The translations under genes were made by a program, and so were the position numbers. The notes under the pieces were generated by a model that saw only the letters and a program-made list of their open reading frames with translations, was not told the DNA's origin and ran no database searches. From RGIG4708 sp045633845 (GTDB taxonomy: Bacteria > Bacillota > Clostridia > UMGS1810), in assembly GCA_045633845.1 (NCBI GenBank), contig JAZQZC010000017.1, positions 4,935 to 68,934 on the forward strand: a stretch of DNA of 64,000 nt, written 5' to 3'. The number at the start of each line of letters is the position of its first letter. Within the stretch, counting starts at the first letter, position 1. This document shows, piece by piece, positions 26,812 to 35,915 of this stretch.

Positions 26812-27822
26812 TTAGAATAATTTTTTCTTTTTTCTGATTTTGCGAAAATCAAAATTTGCATCAAACAAGCCTACAAAAAATAATATTGAAAGTCCATTGA
26901 TTGAAGTAATAAGCGAGCTTGAAACAACAGCAAAAACCAACACAATCAATGAAACAAGCATAGCGATTGCTTCATTTTTGATTTTTTTGTATATATAAAA
27001 ACATATTATTGCAAAACCGCCTGCCATATACAAAAACGCAGCAACCAACACAAAATTAAGTACAACGCTTTCAAAATAAGAGCTGCCTGACAGCGTTGAC
27101 AAAATCAAAAGTAACAATGTGGCAACCGACAGCGAATTACCCACAGACACTAGTCTGAATTTTTGATTGTTTGCACGATTTTTAATATATGATTTAAAAA
27201 TTATTGATGTTATTTCATATGTGACAAATGAAATAACAATATTAATAATTATAAGCACAGCGGGGATGAGCATAACGAGCGCCTGACGTGCCATATTAAA
27301 CATATCAATAATCTGCTGCTGTGATGCTCCGCTCATTACACCCGTCGATTTAATCATTGCGGCACTTGACTGGGTAATTTGCATAATAGATGAATTTACA
27401 ACATCAATTATGTCAATTTTGTGATAATATCTGATTATTGCAATATCTGCAATTGTTATCAGCAAATTTGCACCTGTAAGAGCAATCAATGTTTCTTTAA
27501 AAGAAAAATTATCAGATTTTAAGCAATATGCCAACACTAAAGCACACAGATGAATTTGCAAAAAAGCAAACAGGTAATTCAGCAAATTGTCAATAACCTT
27601 TAGGTCGAATACAAAAGAGTATGACATAAGCGAACACAACATAGCAAAAATCATATATATAGCTGTTTGCTTTTTGTTTTTTAATGCATAAAACACAGCG
27701 CATACAACAGGACAGGCAAAAAAAGCAATCACGCCTGACATATGCGTAGAAAATACAATGTATTCAAGCAAAGCAATAATCATAAGTAAAAATATGTGAT
27801 TGATGCGCCGTGTTTTTGACAT
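26812..27822 (-). CDS. YybS-like (DUF2232) membrane protein
   Basis: A 336-residue protein with about eight hydrophobic segments and a short basic tail (FRKIRKKKKLF). It occupies the yybS position, directly upstream of gdpP with a 20-35 bp gap. DUF2232 proteins have no proven function; the steady linkage to gdpP suggests a link to c-di-AMP or envelope physiology. The ATG at 27822 follows GGAGG; an upstream in-frame ATG at 27852 has no such site. Confidence 0.82.
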   Translation of the reverse strand: MSKTRRINHIFLLMIIALLEYIVFSTHMSGVIAFFACPVVCAVFYALKNKKQTAIYMIFAMLCSLMSYSFVFDLKVIDNLLNYLFAFLQIHLCALVLAYCLKSDNFSFKETLIALTGANLLITIADIAIIRYYHKIDIIDVVNSSIMQITQSSAAMIKSTGVMSGASQQQIIDMFNMARQALVMLIPAVLIIINIVISFVTYEITSIIFKSYIKNRANNQKFRLVSVGNSLSVATLLLLILSTLSGSSYFESVVLNFVLVAAFLYMAGGFAIICFYIYKKIKNEAIAMLVSLIVLVFAVVSSSLITSINGLSILFFVGLFDANFDFRKIRKKKKLF

Positions 27823-27925
27823 AATTTCCTCCAAATGTATATAAATAGCCATTTTGATACTATATTAAAATATTATACCACCAAACTTATGTTTTCGCAA
27901 TAGCAAATTTTATTTTAATTAAATA

Positions 27926-27954
27926 TTGTAAAAGTAAAAAAATTATGTTACAAT
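27926..27954 (+). promoter_or_regulatory. Promoter for lepA
   Basis: TTGTAA (27926-27931), a 17-bp spacer and TACAAT (27949-27954), 35 bp before the lepA start, in the divergent gap with the yybS-like gene. Confidence 0.65.
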
Positions 27955-27989
27955 TATTAATATCAACTACAATGAGGAGAAGTTAAGTA

Positions 27990-29798
27990 ATGTCTGACAA
28001 TCAGAACAAAATACGTAATTTTTGTATTATAGCACATATAGACCACGGCAAATCAACGCTTGCAGACAGAATGCTCGAAAAAACAGGTGTACTTACAGAG
28101 CGCGAAATGCAGGATCAGATTCTTGACAATATGGACCTTGAACGTGAAAAAGGTATAACAATAAAGGCACGCGCCGTAAAGCTTATATATAAAGCAAATA
28201 ATGGTGAAGAATATATACTTAATCTTATAGATACACCAGGACATGTAGACTTTAATTACGAGGTTTCGCGAAGCCTTGCTGCATGCGAAGGCGCAGTACT
28301 TATTGTTGATGCCGCCCAGGGTGTTGAGGCACAAACATTGGCAAACACATATCTGGCAATAGACCATAATCTCGAAATTGTACCTGTGATAAACAAAATT
28401 GATTTGCCAAGCGCGCGTCCTGATGAGGTTAAACAGGAAATAGAGGATATAATTGGAATTCCAGCGGACGATGCGCCTCTTATTTCGGCCAAACAGGGTA
28501 TCGGCATTGAAGATGTGCTCGAAAAAGTTGTTGAGCTTGTACCGCCGCCATCAGGTGACCAGAATGCTCCTCTTAAAGCCCTTATATTTGACTCTTATTA
28601 TGACAGCTACAAGGGCGCAATAGCATATGTACGTATAGTTGACGGAGAAGTAAAGGTTGGCGATACAATAAAGTTTATGGCCACAGGAAAAGTATATCCT
28701 GTTGTAGAAACAGGATATCTTTCACCTCTTGGTTCTGTGCCGTCAAAATCGTTAAAAGCTGGTGAGGTAGGATATATATGCGCAAGCATCAAAACAGTAT
28801 CTGATGCCAATGTTGGTGATACAATCACCAATGCTGATTACCCCGCATCCGAGCCGCTTCCAGGTTATAAGTCCGTAAATCCAATGGTATTTTGCGGTGT
28901 TTATCCTGCGGATGGTGCAAAATACGGAGACCTTCGTGATGCCCTTGAAAAGCTCAGATTAAACGATGCTGCACTTTCTTTTGAAGCAGAAACATCTGTT
29001 GCACTCGGCTTTGGGTTCCGCTGTGGTTTTCTTGGACTGCTCCATATGGAAATTATACAGGAACGAATTGAAAGAGAGTTTAATCTTGATATTGTAACCA
29101 CCGCTCCAAGTGTTATTTACAAGGTTATCAAGACCAACGGCGAAACTGTTATGATAGATAACCCCACAAATCTCCCAGCTCCGTCGGAAATTGACTATAT
29201 GGAAGAGCCTCTTGTAAAAGCTGATATAATGCTTCCTACAGATTTTGTTGGCAATATAATGGATTTGTGTCAGGAACGCAGAGGTATTTTTAAGGATATG
29301 CAATATCTTGACAAAACCCGTGTTGTACTGCATTACCATATGCCTCTAAACGAAATTATATATGACTTTTTTGATGCACTTAAATCGCGTACTAAGGGTT
29401 ATGCATCACTTGACTATGAAATGCTTGGATATCAGCGTTCGGAGCTTGTAAAGCTTGATATTTTGCTTAATGGCGAGATGGTTGATGCGCTGTCTTTCAT
29501 AGTTCACAGCGAAAAAGCTTATTCAAGAGGCAGAAAAATTGCGGAAAAACTCAAAGAATCTATTCCAAGACAATTGTTTGAAGTGCCTATTCAGGCAGCA
29601 ATCGGAAACAAAATTATCGCAAGAGAAACTGTCAAAGCAATGCGCAAAGACGTATTGGCAAAGTGTTACGGCGGTGATATTACACGAAAGAAAAAACTCC
29701 TCGAAAAGCAAAAAGAAGGTAAAAAGCGTATGCGCCAGGTTGGAACTGTGGAAATTCCGCAGGAAGCGTTTATGTCTGTTTTGAAGCTTGATGAGTAG
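27990..29798 (+). CDS. lepA: Elongation factor 4 (LepA)
   Basis: A 602-residue translational GTPase. The G-domain motifs are IAHIDHGKSTLADRM (G1, about 12-26), the switch region GITIKARAV, DTPGHVDF (G3) and NKIDLPSA (G4). The C-terminal LepA-specific domain ends with GKKRMRQVGTVEIPQEAF. It has been linked to ribosome biogenesis and to stalled or mistranslocated ribosomes. GAGGAG precedes the ATG, and it has its own promoter and terminator. Confidence 0.97.
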   Translation: MSDNQNKIRNFCIIAHIDHGKSTLADRMLEKTGVLTEREMQDQILDNMDLEREKGITIKARAVKLIYKANNGEEYILNLIDTPGHVDFNYEVSRSLAACEGAVLIVDAAQGVEAQTLANTYLAIDHNLEIVPVINKIDLPSARPDEVKQEIEDIIGIPADDAPLISAKQGIGIEDVLEKVVELVPPPSGDQNAPLKALIFDSYYDSYKGAIAYVRIVDGEVKVGDTIKFMATGKVYPVVETGYLSPLGSVPSKSLKAGEVGYICASIKTVSDANVGDTITNADYPASEPLPGYKSVNPMVFCGVYPADGAKYGDLRDALEKLRLNDAALSFEAETSVALGFGFRCGFLGLLHMEIIQERIEREFNLDIVTTAPSVIYKVIKTNGETVMIDNPTNLPAPSEIDYMEEPLVKADIMLPTDFVGNIMDLCQERRGIFKDMQYLDKTRVVLHYHMPLNEIIYDFFDALKSRTKGYASLDYEMLGYQRSELVKLDILLNGEMVDALSFIVHSEKAYSRGRKIAEKLKESIPRQLFEVPIQAAIGNKIIARETVKAMRKDVLAKCYGGDITRKKKLLEKQKEGKKRMRQVGTVEIPQEAFMSVLKLDE

Positions 29799-29824
29799 GG
29801 GAGTCACCTCTCAAATATATGTAA

Positions 29825-29856
29825 AAAAGGATGAATTTAAATTCATCCTTTTATTA
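29825..29856. terminator. Bidirectional terminator between lepA and the Xer-type recombinase
   Basis: A perfect palindrome of 14 bp arms (AAAAGGATGAATTT and its complement, 29825-29852), with T runs within the outer arms on both strands, between two convergent genes. Confidence 0.82.
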
Positions 29857-29863
29857 TATAAAA

Positions 29864-30883
29864 TTATTCAGTATCTGTATTGTCAATATCAGAATTCAGC
29901 TTTAAATCAGAAAGAGGATTTTTGTTTGCAGCCTCACGCAAATCATCATTCCTTATATGTGTATATATCTGAGTGGTCGAAAGCGAAGCATGACCGAGAA
30001 GCTCCTGCAAAGTTCTTATATCTACGTTGCCTTCTTTAAACATCAGTGTTGCTGCCGTGTGTCGAAGCTTGTGCGGCGAAAACAATTCAAAATCAAGGTC
30101 AGCTGCCTGAAAATATTTTTTTGCAATCAGCTCAACCATTCTGTTGCTAATTCGGGTGCCGCGGCTGCTTACAAATAAAGCGTCTTTGTGTCCTGGTTTT
30201 ATAATATCATTAGGCCGAACAGCCATATAGCTGTTTATGGCGTCTATGCACAAATCATTCAAAAATACCATACGTTCTTTATTGCCTTTACCAATAACAC
30301 GCAGTGTACGTTTTGCGAAATCAATATTGCGCAAGTTAATTCCAACTAACTCGCTTAAACGTAATCCACAATTCAAAAAGAGCACAAACATAGCCAAATC
30401 ACGTTCGCGAAACTTGCCGTCAATAGCCTTTAAAAATCTGATAGATTCTTCGAGTGTTAAATATCTCGGCATACGTTTTTTGATTTTTGGCGAATCAAGA
30501 TACGCAGTCGGATTATTTTGGATAAATCCAATTTTAATGTGCAAATAATTAAAGAATGATTTTAAGCTTGCAACTTTACGCGCTCTGTAGTTGTCATTTG
30601 AAGATTTTTCGTTATTAATATAAGCCATAAATTCATACAAATCACTTAAGGTGATTTTTTTTAACCAATTGTCATCAAAATCATCCAGCTTGGTCGAATC
30701 AAGCTCCGAAATATCAATTGAACATTCAATAACATACACATAACGAAAAAACATCCGCAAATCATAATAGTATTCACGGACAGTATTTTCAGATTTACCT
30801 TTTATAACTGTCATAAAATTAAGATAATCACGGAGTATTTGCGGTACATCGCTATATTTTGAACTTTTGTCATTTGCAGCCAT
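29864..30883 (-). CDS. xerC: Tyrosine recombinase, XerC/XerD family
   Basis: A 339-residue site-specific recombinase. An N-terminal SAM-like core-binding domain (about 15-130) precedes the catalytic domain. All catalytic residues are visible: Arg in CGLRLSELVG, Lys in GKGNKERMVFL, HKLRH, the later GHASL His, and the nucleophile Tyr in TQIYTH. Xer proteins resolve chromosome dimers at dif. There is no integrase-type element around it, and a 28-bp palindrome lies 15 bp upstream of the start. Whether it works alone or with a second Xer protein cannot be seen here. Confidence 0.88.
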   Translation of the reverse strand: MAANDKSSKYSDVPQILRDYLNFMTVIKGKSENTVREYYYDLRMFFRYVYVIECSIDISELDSTKLDDFDDNWLKKITLSDLYEFMAYINNEKSSNDNYRARKVASLKSFFNYLHIKIGFIQNNPTAYLDSPKIKKRMPRYLTLEESIRFLKAIDGKFRERDLAMFVLFLNCGLRLSELVGINLRNIDFAKRTLRVIGKGNKERMVFLNDLCIDAINSYMAVRPNDIIKPGHKDALFVSSRGTRISNRMVELIAKKYFQAADLDFELFSPHKLRHTAATLMFKEGNVDIRTLQELLGHASLSTTQIYTHIRNDDLREAANKNPLSDLKLNSDIDNTDTE

Positions 30884-30897
30884 TTTTGCCCTCTTCC

Positions 30898-30925
30898 ATT
30901 TCGCAAAATTTTAATTTTGCGAAAT
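30898..30925. other. 28-bp perfect palindrome next to the Xer gene, candidate dif-like site
   Basis: Arms ATTTCGCAAAA (30898-30908) and TTTTGCGAAAT (30915-30925) flank a 6-bp TTTTAA centre, itself nearly symmetric. The 11-6-11 layout equals that of dif sites. No T-run follows on the minus strand, so a terminator is unlikely. The site is in the short gap between the DJ-1 gene and the recombinase start. Confidence 0.4.
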
Positions 30926-30960
30926 AACCAATTAAATTTGTAAACCTGTTCCCTTACACC

Positions 30961-31506
30961 TTATTTGTAAAGCATCTCAGTAATCAGATTGTCAGCCACT
31001 TCTTTGGAATTAAAAATTTCAACAAAAGCTTTTGCAAATTCGTGAGTTGTTCCTGGGCCTTGCGAAGTTATTATGTTATCATCGCATACAACTCGCTCTT
31101 TAATTAACTGTGCATTTTTCATATCATCAAAAAAAGCGGGATTTACGGTTGCTTTTTTATTTTTTAAGTAACCAAACTCCTCAAACACTACATAAGGTGA
31201 TGCACAGATTGCTCCCATAAGTATTTTATTGTCAAATGCATAGTCAAGCAATGCTTTAACAGATTGGTTATCACGCAGATTGTATGCACCAGGCAAACCA
31301 CCTGGCAATACAACTGCTTTAATTTGTGAGTAGTCAATATCTTTTATATTATAATCTGCAACAACCTTTATATTGTGAGAGCCTGTATTCTGACCGTTGT
31401 TGTCTGTAGAAACTGTTACAGCATTAACGCCTGACCTTCTTAATATATCCACAAAAGCAAGGGCTTCTATTTCTTCAAAACCATTTGCCAATAATACGCA
31501 TATCAT
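30961..31506 (-). CDS. DJ-1/PfpI family protein
   Basis: A 181-residue DJ-1 subfamily protein. FEEIEALAFVDILRR near the N-terminus carries the conserved Glu, the nucleophile elbow is AICASP (Cys at about residue 105), and GPGTTHEFA follows near the C-terminus. Relatives include glyoxalase III/deglycase-like enzymes and oxidative-stress chaperones. It lies 3 bp after the DUF2156 gene, so it is in the same operon. The actual substrate is unknown. Confidence 0.85.
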   Translation of the reverse strand: MICVLLANGFEEIEALAFVDILRRSGVNAVTVSTDNNGQNTGSHNIKVVADYNIKDIDYSQIKAVVLPGGLPGAYNLRDNQSVKALLDYAFDNKILMGAICASPYVVFEEFGYLKNKKATVNPAFFDDMKNAQLIKERVVCDDNIITSQGPGTTHEFAKAFVEIFNSKEVADNLITEMLYK

Positions 31507-31509
31507 AAT

Positions 31510-32403
31510 TTATACCTCCGTAATGATGCATTTATATTTATCTGTAAGAAATGCGGGCTTGTAAGACATTTTTGCTTTTCTCAGTCCGTCTATTCCCATA
31601 TCCTCTTCCCTGTTAATATATTTAAATTTTTTGTTTAATACATTGGAAAATTCATAATTAATTGCTGCAAACGAACCATTATAATTTATATCTGCTTTTT
31701 CTATATGAACAAGCGCAGTATCTTCTGTTCGTTTTTCACCAATTGTGTATGCTACAAGATTATCATCAACAAATATCGCTCCGCCGACAAGTCCAAAATA
31801 CTCAAAATTGTCCAAAGCACATTTAACGCTTACATATTCACTTGCAAATGCTTCGGTGTCTCCTTTATATTTATTGTGCAGCCATTGGTGGGTTTTTTTG
31901 ATGCACATAGGAATAATAGATTTGTCAACATCAACATATCTGTAATTGTAAAGACTTTTGAATTTGTTTACGTGATTTTTTTTGGAATGGAGCTCTTTGC
32001 CCGATAAATTGGCAAGATTTTCACTTAAGTATACATATTCCTGATAATTGCGTATCTGAGAATATTCAACATTCAGCTTATCACAACCACAAATTGCATC
32101 AACAAAAGCCTGATTGCCATCGAGAACCTTAAATTCAATATTATTGTGCCTGCAATACTTTAGTACCTTTAATGTTGGTAAAATCAGGTCACAGTTATTT
32201 GTATACGGCATTGAAAAAGCAATATTCCCTTTTGAATTGTTATATTTTAATACAAGTGCATCATCTGTAACCGCATATTCTGCATTATATTGATTTTTCC
32301 ACATCATAATATTTGCAAATGACGCTTCGGAATTAATATAGTTACTTGTAAATCTGTTAAACAGAGCTTTATCTGTTAATTTAAGTTTTGTAAATTCAAT
32401 CAA
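31510..32403 (-). CDS. DUF2156 (phosphatidylglycerol lysyltransferase C-terminal-like) protein
   Basis: A 297-residue cytoplasmic protein with two GNAT-like halves, as in the C-terminal domain of lysyl-phosphatidylglycerol synthases but without their membrane part. Typical family segments are SEASFANIMMWKNQYNAE near the N-terminus and GSFAAINYEF followed by NREEDMGIDGLRKAK near the C-terminus. An aminoacyl-transfer role is only inferred. It starts with TTG, overlapping the radC stop by 4 bp (TTGA), so it is translationally coupled to radC. Confidence 0.75.
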   Translation of the reverse strand: MIEFTKLKLTDKALFNRFTSNYINSEASFANIMMWKNQYNAEYAVTDDALVLKYNNSKGNIAFSMPYTNNCDLILPTLKVLKYCRHNNIEFKVLDGNQAFVDAICGCDKLNVEYSQIRNYQEYVYLSENLANLSGKELHSKKNHVNKFKSLYNYRYVDVDKSIIPMCIKKTHQWLHNKYKGDTEAFASEYVSVKCALDNFEYFGLVGGAIFVDDNLVAYTIGEKRTEDTALVHIEKADINYNGSFAAINYEFSNVLNKKFKYINREEDMGIDGLRKAKMSYKPAFLTDKYKCIITEV

Positions 32404-33272
32404 TTTTCCAACATACCTCTTTCAGAAAAACTTGTATAACGGTCTCGGTAGCATATAATATGGTCTATAAGCTTGATATCTGCAGCGTCAAGGAGCTGAG
32501 CTATTCTGTGAGTATTTGTAATGTCCTCATTAGAAGGCTCAAGATTACCGCTTGGATGGTTGTGACAAAGTATTATACTTTTTACTCTGCTAACCATTGC
32601 AGCTCTCAAAACCCTTAGCGGATAGTTTTCTGTGCTGTCCTCATCGCCCTTGCTGATAACACGTGTATCCACAACCTTTGAATTGTTGTTGATACAGATT
32701 ATGTGCAATGCTTCGTTTACATCGTATCCGTAACGTGATGCACAATATTCACCTGCCCGTTCACAATTTATAAGTATGTCATTTTTAGGTCTGTTATAAA
32801 AATGCATAAACTTTTGCACTTCATTATACTGGCTTATGATAATTGCCGAACGTTCTGTGAGCCCTGCCAGCATAAGTTCATCGATATTGGCATTAATAAC
32901 GTTTTCAAAGCAGCCAAAATGCTTAATCAGATTTATTGCAATGCCATTGGTATCCTGTCTGAGATAGCAATTATACAAAAGCATTTCAAGAACCTCGTGA
33001 TCTTCAAAATCGTAAAACAAGCTATCTCGATATTTGGCGTACATTCTTAATCTGTGGTCTTTGTGCGGTGCTACGCCATGCAGCTTTTTGTTGTTTTCTT
33101 TTGCTATTTTTGTAAAATCTTGTGATTTTTTATCATCAGCTGCAATTTGTTCTGCCCTGGCAATTTCGGCAGACATTTGTGCCTCGGCTTCGTCGTACTC
33201 GTCATCATATCCAGAGTATAGTTCATATAGCTTTTTGTCTTCTTCGTCAATCATATCAATATTGTATTTCAT
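32400..33272 (-). CDS. radC: RadC family (JAB/MPN+ metalloprotein)
   Basis: A 290-residue RadC. The C-terminal JAMM metal motif is intact: HNHPSGNLEPSNED (about residues 238-251). A helix-hairpin-helix-like region precedes it (about 95-160). The first 65 residues form an acidic, alanine-rich extension (for example DDEYDEAEAQMS) not usual for RadC, which is normally about 225 residues. The old DNA-repair label is doubtful and its function remains open. The start has GGGG seven bases upstream. Confidence 0.85.
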   Translation of the reverse strand: MKYNIDMIDEEDKKLYELYSGYDDEYDEAEAQMSAEIARAEQIAADDKKSQDFTKIAKENNKKLHGVAPHKDHRLRMYAKYRDSLFYDFEDHEVLEMLLYNCYLRQDTNGIAINLIKHFGCFENVINANIDELMLAGLTERSAIIISQYNEVQKFMHFYNRPKNDILINCERAGEYCASRYGYDVNEALHIICINNNSKVVDTRVISKGDEDSTENYPLRVLRAAMVSRVKSIILCHNHPSGNLEPSNEDITNTHRIAQLLDAADIKLIDHIICYRDRYTSFSERGMLEN

Positions 33273-33284
33273 ATTTGTACCCCG

Positions 33285-34079
33285 TCACATATTATGTGCT
33301 TCATTTGTAATTTGAATTATTTTTTGCTCACTTACAAGCTGCCCCTGGGCAGCTTTTCTCAGATGCAGCAAAAACTCAATGTTTCCTTCCGGGCCTTTTA
33401 TTGGTGAAAAATCAACATCAACAACAGAAAATCCTATTTCGTTTGCAATATCAATTGTATTTTGAATAACCTTTTTGTGTATGTTGATATCCCTGACAAC
33501 ACCTTTTTTTCCAACTTCTTCGCGCCCGGCTTCAAACTGCGGCTTGACAAGTGCAACAAGCTGTCCTCCTGCACAAAGCATTTCAAATGCCACCGGCAGA
33601 ACAAGCCTTAAGGATATAAATGAAACGTCGATAGATATAAATGAAATATCATCTGTAATAAGTGACATATCTATATATCTGATGTTTGTTCGTTCCATAT
33701 TAACAACTCTCGGGTCATTGCGAAGCTGCCAGGCAAGCTGTCCGTATCCTACATCAATTGAATATACTTTAGAAGCGCCATTTTGCAGCATACAGTCGGT
33801 AAAGCCTCCTGTTGAAGCACCGATATCTGCACACACCAAGCCATTTAAATCAAGAGAAAAACTTTTAATTGATTTGTCAAGCTTTAAACCACCTCGGCTT
33901 ACAAAAGGCAGCTGACCGCCTTTTACTTCAATCATTTGACCTTCTTTTACTTTGTCGCCAGCTTTATATGCTTTTTGACCGTCAACATAAACCTGACCTG
34001 CCATTATAAGTGCTTTTGCTTTTTCGCGGCTTTCTACAAGTCCTTTGTTTACAAGTTCAACATCTAATCTGTTGTTCAT
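33285..34079 (-). CDS. tlyA: TlyA-family rRNA 2'-O-methyltransferase
   Basis: A 264-residue protein with an N-terminal S4 RNA-binding domain (about 1-60) and an FtsJ-like methyltransferase domain. ADIGASTGGFTDCML (about 84-98) is the S-adenosylmethionine site, and LVKPQFEAG is the catalytic Lys region. TlyA methylates cytidines in 16S and 23S rRNA and determines capreomycin sensitivity in mycobacteria. Its ATG overlaps the dxs stop (ATGA), the common dxs-tlyA pairing. Confidence 0.93.
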   Translation of the reverse strand: MNNRLDVELVNKGLVESREKAKALIMAGQVYVDGQKAYKAGDKVKEGQMIEVKGGQLPFVSRGGLKLDKSIKSFSLDLNGLVCADIGASTGGFTDCMLQNGASKVYSIDVGYGQLAWQLRNDPRVVNMERTNIRYIDMSLITDDISFISIDVSFISLRLVLPVAFEMLCAGGQLVALVKPQFEAGREEVGKKGVVRDINIHKKVIQNTIDIANEIGFSVVDVDFSPIKGPEGNIEFLLHLRKAAQGQLVSEQKIIQITNEAHNM

Positions 34080-35914
34080 TTTAACTCCTCTTTGATAATT
34101 CGGGAAATTTTTTCGCTTGTAAGTGAATAAATATCAAACAGCTCATCTTGTTTGCCATGCTGAATAAATTGACAAGGGAATCCAAGCTTAACACACTTTA
34201 CATTATATTTGTTTGCAACAGAAGTAACTGTATCCCCTACTCCGCCAATATTTATATTGTCTTCAAGCGTAAATACCGTTTTTACGTTTTGGCAAATAGT
34301 TTGTATGCATTGTTCGTCTATAGGTTTTACAGTCCTCAAATTAACAACAGAGCAACAGATACCCAGTTCTGAAAGCATCGAAGCTGCCTTTATAGCAACA
34401 TCCGTCATTTTGCCACAAGTAAATATTGCAGTGTCACTACCCTGCTTTATTATTTCTGCCTTTGAAATAGCAAATGCATCTGCAGTCTCTCTTGAGCTGA
34501 CACTGCCCTTTGGATATCTGATTGCAACAGGTCCGCTACACTCATTTGCAGCATAATCCATCATTTGTACAAGCTCGGTGTGGCAAGAAGGTGTCAGTAT
34601 TGTCATATTGGGCATATGACTTAAGAATGACAAATCAAACACACCCTGATGGGTTTCGCCGTCATCACCTACAATACCAGCTCTGTCTATAGCAAATACA
34701 ACATGTAAATTCTGCATACAAACATCGTGAATAATCTGATCGTAAGCTCGCTGCAAAAATGTGGAATATATACAAACAAAAGGTGTAAGTCCTCCGGCGG
34801 CAAGACCAGCAGCCATTGTAACAGCGTGTTCTTCGGCAATGCCTACGTCAAAGGTTCTGTCGGGAAAATCTTTATAAAATCCCGAAAGTCCGCATCCCGA
34901 AATCATCGCAGCAGAAATAGCCGTAATTTTTGGGTTTTTTGCAGCCATTGAGCGTAGAATTTCACCAAAAGCATCAGAATATTTAAGATCTGCCGATTTA
35001 TCGCTGTCACATAAAGCAGAAACACCATGGTATTTGTCAGGGTTTTCTTCGGCATCTTTATATCCGCAGCCTTTTTTGGTCAATGTATGAATAAGAACAG
35101 GCTCTTTTGTATCTTTTACCTGATTAAAGATGTTGGTTAACTCCTCGATATTATGTCCGTCAATAATACCTACGTACTTTATACCTATACTTTCAAAATA
35201 TGGTGCAGCAACTGCAGCAAGCTTAAATTTATCACGAGCAGATTCAAGAAAATTTGAAATGTTTTCTCCTGCTTTGCCATGCTTGCCCAAAAATTCCGAA
35301 ATGGCACTTTTGGTATTTTTGTATTTAGGATTAACATGCAATTTTGCCAAATGTGCAGACAAGCCGCCAACGTTTTTTCCGATAGACATTTCGTTGTCGT
35401 TTAAAATAATTATTAATCCGCTTTTGCGCTGACCAATGTCATTGAGTGCCTCAAAAGTCATACCACCGGTCAAGGCGCCATCGCCAATAAAAGCTACAAT
35501 ATTGCGATTGTCGCCATTTAAATCGCGTGCACGCGCAAGCCCTACTGCTGCCGAAATAGATGTACTGGCATGTCCAACATCAAAAGCGTCATAAATACTT
35601 TCGCTCCGCTTTGGAAAGCCCGATAATCCATTTAACTGCCTCAATGTAGGAAAAGCATTTTTTCGTTCGGTAATTATTTTATGTACATACGACTGATGCC
35701 CGACATCAAATACAATGCGGTCATAATCAAAGTCAAATACCTTGTGAAGAGCAAGCGTCAATTCAACCACTCCAAGGTTAGAAGCAAGATGTCCGCCTGT
35801 CGTAAGCACATTATCTATTAAAAATTGTCTGATATCTGCAGAAAGCTCGCTGAGCTGACAAGAAGTAAGCTGCTTTAAATCTGCAGGAGTGTTGATTTTT
35901 TCAAGAATGCCCAT
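34076..35914 (-). CDS. dxs: 1-deoxy-D-xylulose-5-phosphate synthase
   Basis: A 612-residue thiamine-diphosphate enzyme that makes DXP from pyruvate and glyceraldehyde 3-phosphate, the first step of the MEP pathway. DVGHQSYVHKIITER near residue 70, GDGALTGGMTFEALN (ThDP-Mg site), the transketolase-type EEHAVTMAAGLA and DRAGIVGDDGETHQG are all clear. The ATG at 35914 follows AAGGGA and lies 1 bp after the oapA stop; longer in-frame forms run back through oapA. It is transcribed after OLE RNA and oapA, the arrangement known for OLE loci. Confidence 0.96.
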   Translation of the reverse strand: MGILEKINTPADLKQLTSCQLSELSADIRQFLIDNVLTTGGHLASNLGVVELTLALHKVFDFDYDRIVFDVGHQSYVHKIITERKNAFPTLRQLNGLSGFPKRSESIYDAFDVGHASTSISAAVGLARARDLNGDNRNIVAFIGDGALTGGMTFEALNDIGQRKSGLIIILNDNEMSIGKNVGGLSAHLAKLHVNPKYKNTKSAISEFLGKHGKAGENISNFLESARDKFKLAAVAAPYFESIGIKYVGIIDGHNIEELTNIFNQVKDTKEPVLIHTLTKKGCGYKDAEENPDKYHGVSALCDSDKSADLKYSDAFGEILRSMAAKNPKITAISAAMISGCGLSGFYKDFPDRTFDVGIAEEHAVTMAAGLAAGGLTPFVCIYSTFLQRAYDQIIHDVCMQNLHVVFAIDRAGIVGDDGETHQGVFDLSFLSHMPNMTILTPSCHTELVQMMDYAANECSGPVAIRYPKGSVSSRETADAFAISKAEIIKQGSDTAIFTCGKMTDVAIKAASMLSELGICCSVVNLRTVKPIDEQCIQTICQNVKTVFTLEDNINIGGVGDTVTSVANKYNVKCVKLGFPCQFIQHGKQDELFDIYSLTSEKISRIIKEELK

Positions 35915-35915
35915 A

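Noticed and set aside
29864..30883. The tyrosine recombinase as an integrase of a mobile element
   Set aside because: It has Xer-like length and motifs, housekeeping neighbours on both sides, and no attachment repeats, phage genes or excisionase nearby.
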